A stretch of 13,217 nt of DNA from the NCBI GenBank assembly GCA_023409675.1, contig JAEYRC010000003.1, forward strand, positions 1 through 13,217, written 5' to 3'. Shown one piece after another: positions 13,214 through 13,217 of the stretch (positions are counted from its first letter, which is position 1; each line of letters opens with the position of its first letter). The notes below the pieces were generated by a model, which ran no database searches, was not told the origin of the DNA, and was given only the letters and a program-made list of their open reading frames with translations. This DNA comes from Bacteroidota bacterium. Its GTDB lineage: Bacteria > Bacteroidota > Bacteroidia > Chitinophagales > Chitinophagaceae. Both the position numbers and the translations under genes were made by a program.

Positions 13214-13217
13214 CGGA

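Noticed and set aside
1..13217. Mobile element, CRISPR, toxin-antitoxin, phage or defence system
   Set aside because: No transposase, integrase, terminal repeats, spaced direct repeats or small toxin-like gene pair was seen; every gene of size is biosynthetic or an envelope or oxidoreductase enzyme.

Overview
The window looks like a chromosomal segment of a member of the Bacteroidota, probably a Chitinophagales/Sphingobacteriales-type organism. This rests on the bifunctional HisB whose phosphatase half lacks the zinc-loop cysteines, start codons preceded by A/T-rich sequence with little Shine-Dalgarno character, a TTTG / TAnnTTTG-like promoter, and an exported thioredoxin with an N-terminal DUF4369-like region. 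Family-level placement is inference. Nothing points to phage, IS elements, tRNA, rRNA or CRISPR.

Layout. Positions 1-116 hold the C-terminal end of hisC, followed 7 nt later by hisB (124-1263). A 259-nt non-coding gap (1264-1522) then carries an inverted repeat, a Bacteroidota-like promoter, a 15-codon leader ORF with three tandem Trp codons, and a G+C-rich intrinsic terminator overlapped by a competing antiterminator: a trp transcription attenuator. Behind it is a full set of tryptophan genes, trpE-trpG-trpD-trpC-trpF-trpB-trpA (1523-8048). Without any gap large enough for a new promoter region, the histidine genes resume: hisH, hisA, hisF, an unrecognised 68-codon single-pass membrane protein, and hisIE (8060-10983). 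A TlpA/ResA-like exported thioredoxin (10990-12087) follows 6 nt after hisIE. The last gene, a Tat-type Gfo/Idh/MocA oxidoreductase (12088-13188), is on the opposite strand and meets the thioredoxin gene stop-to-stop.

How the genes work together. The seven trp genes encode every step from chorismate to tryptophan. The visible his genes cover the middle and end of histidine synthesis: HisIE, HisA, HisH/HisF, HisB, HisC. hisG and hisD are presumably upstream. Both routes consume PRPP. The trp block sits exactly between hisB and hisH, which are usually neighbours in Bacteroidota his operons, so a trp operon with its own attenuator appears to have been inserted into a his operon. As a result hisHAF-IE lie downstream of a tryptophan-sensing terminator. 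That arrangement, with the W-W-W-H leader and the small membrane ORF inside the his block, is the most interesting content here.
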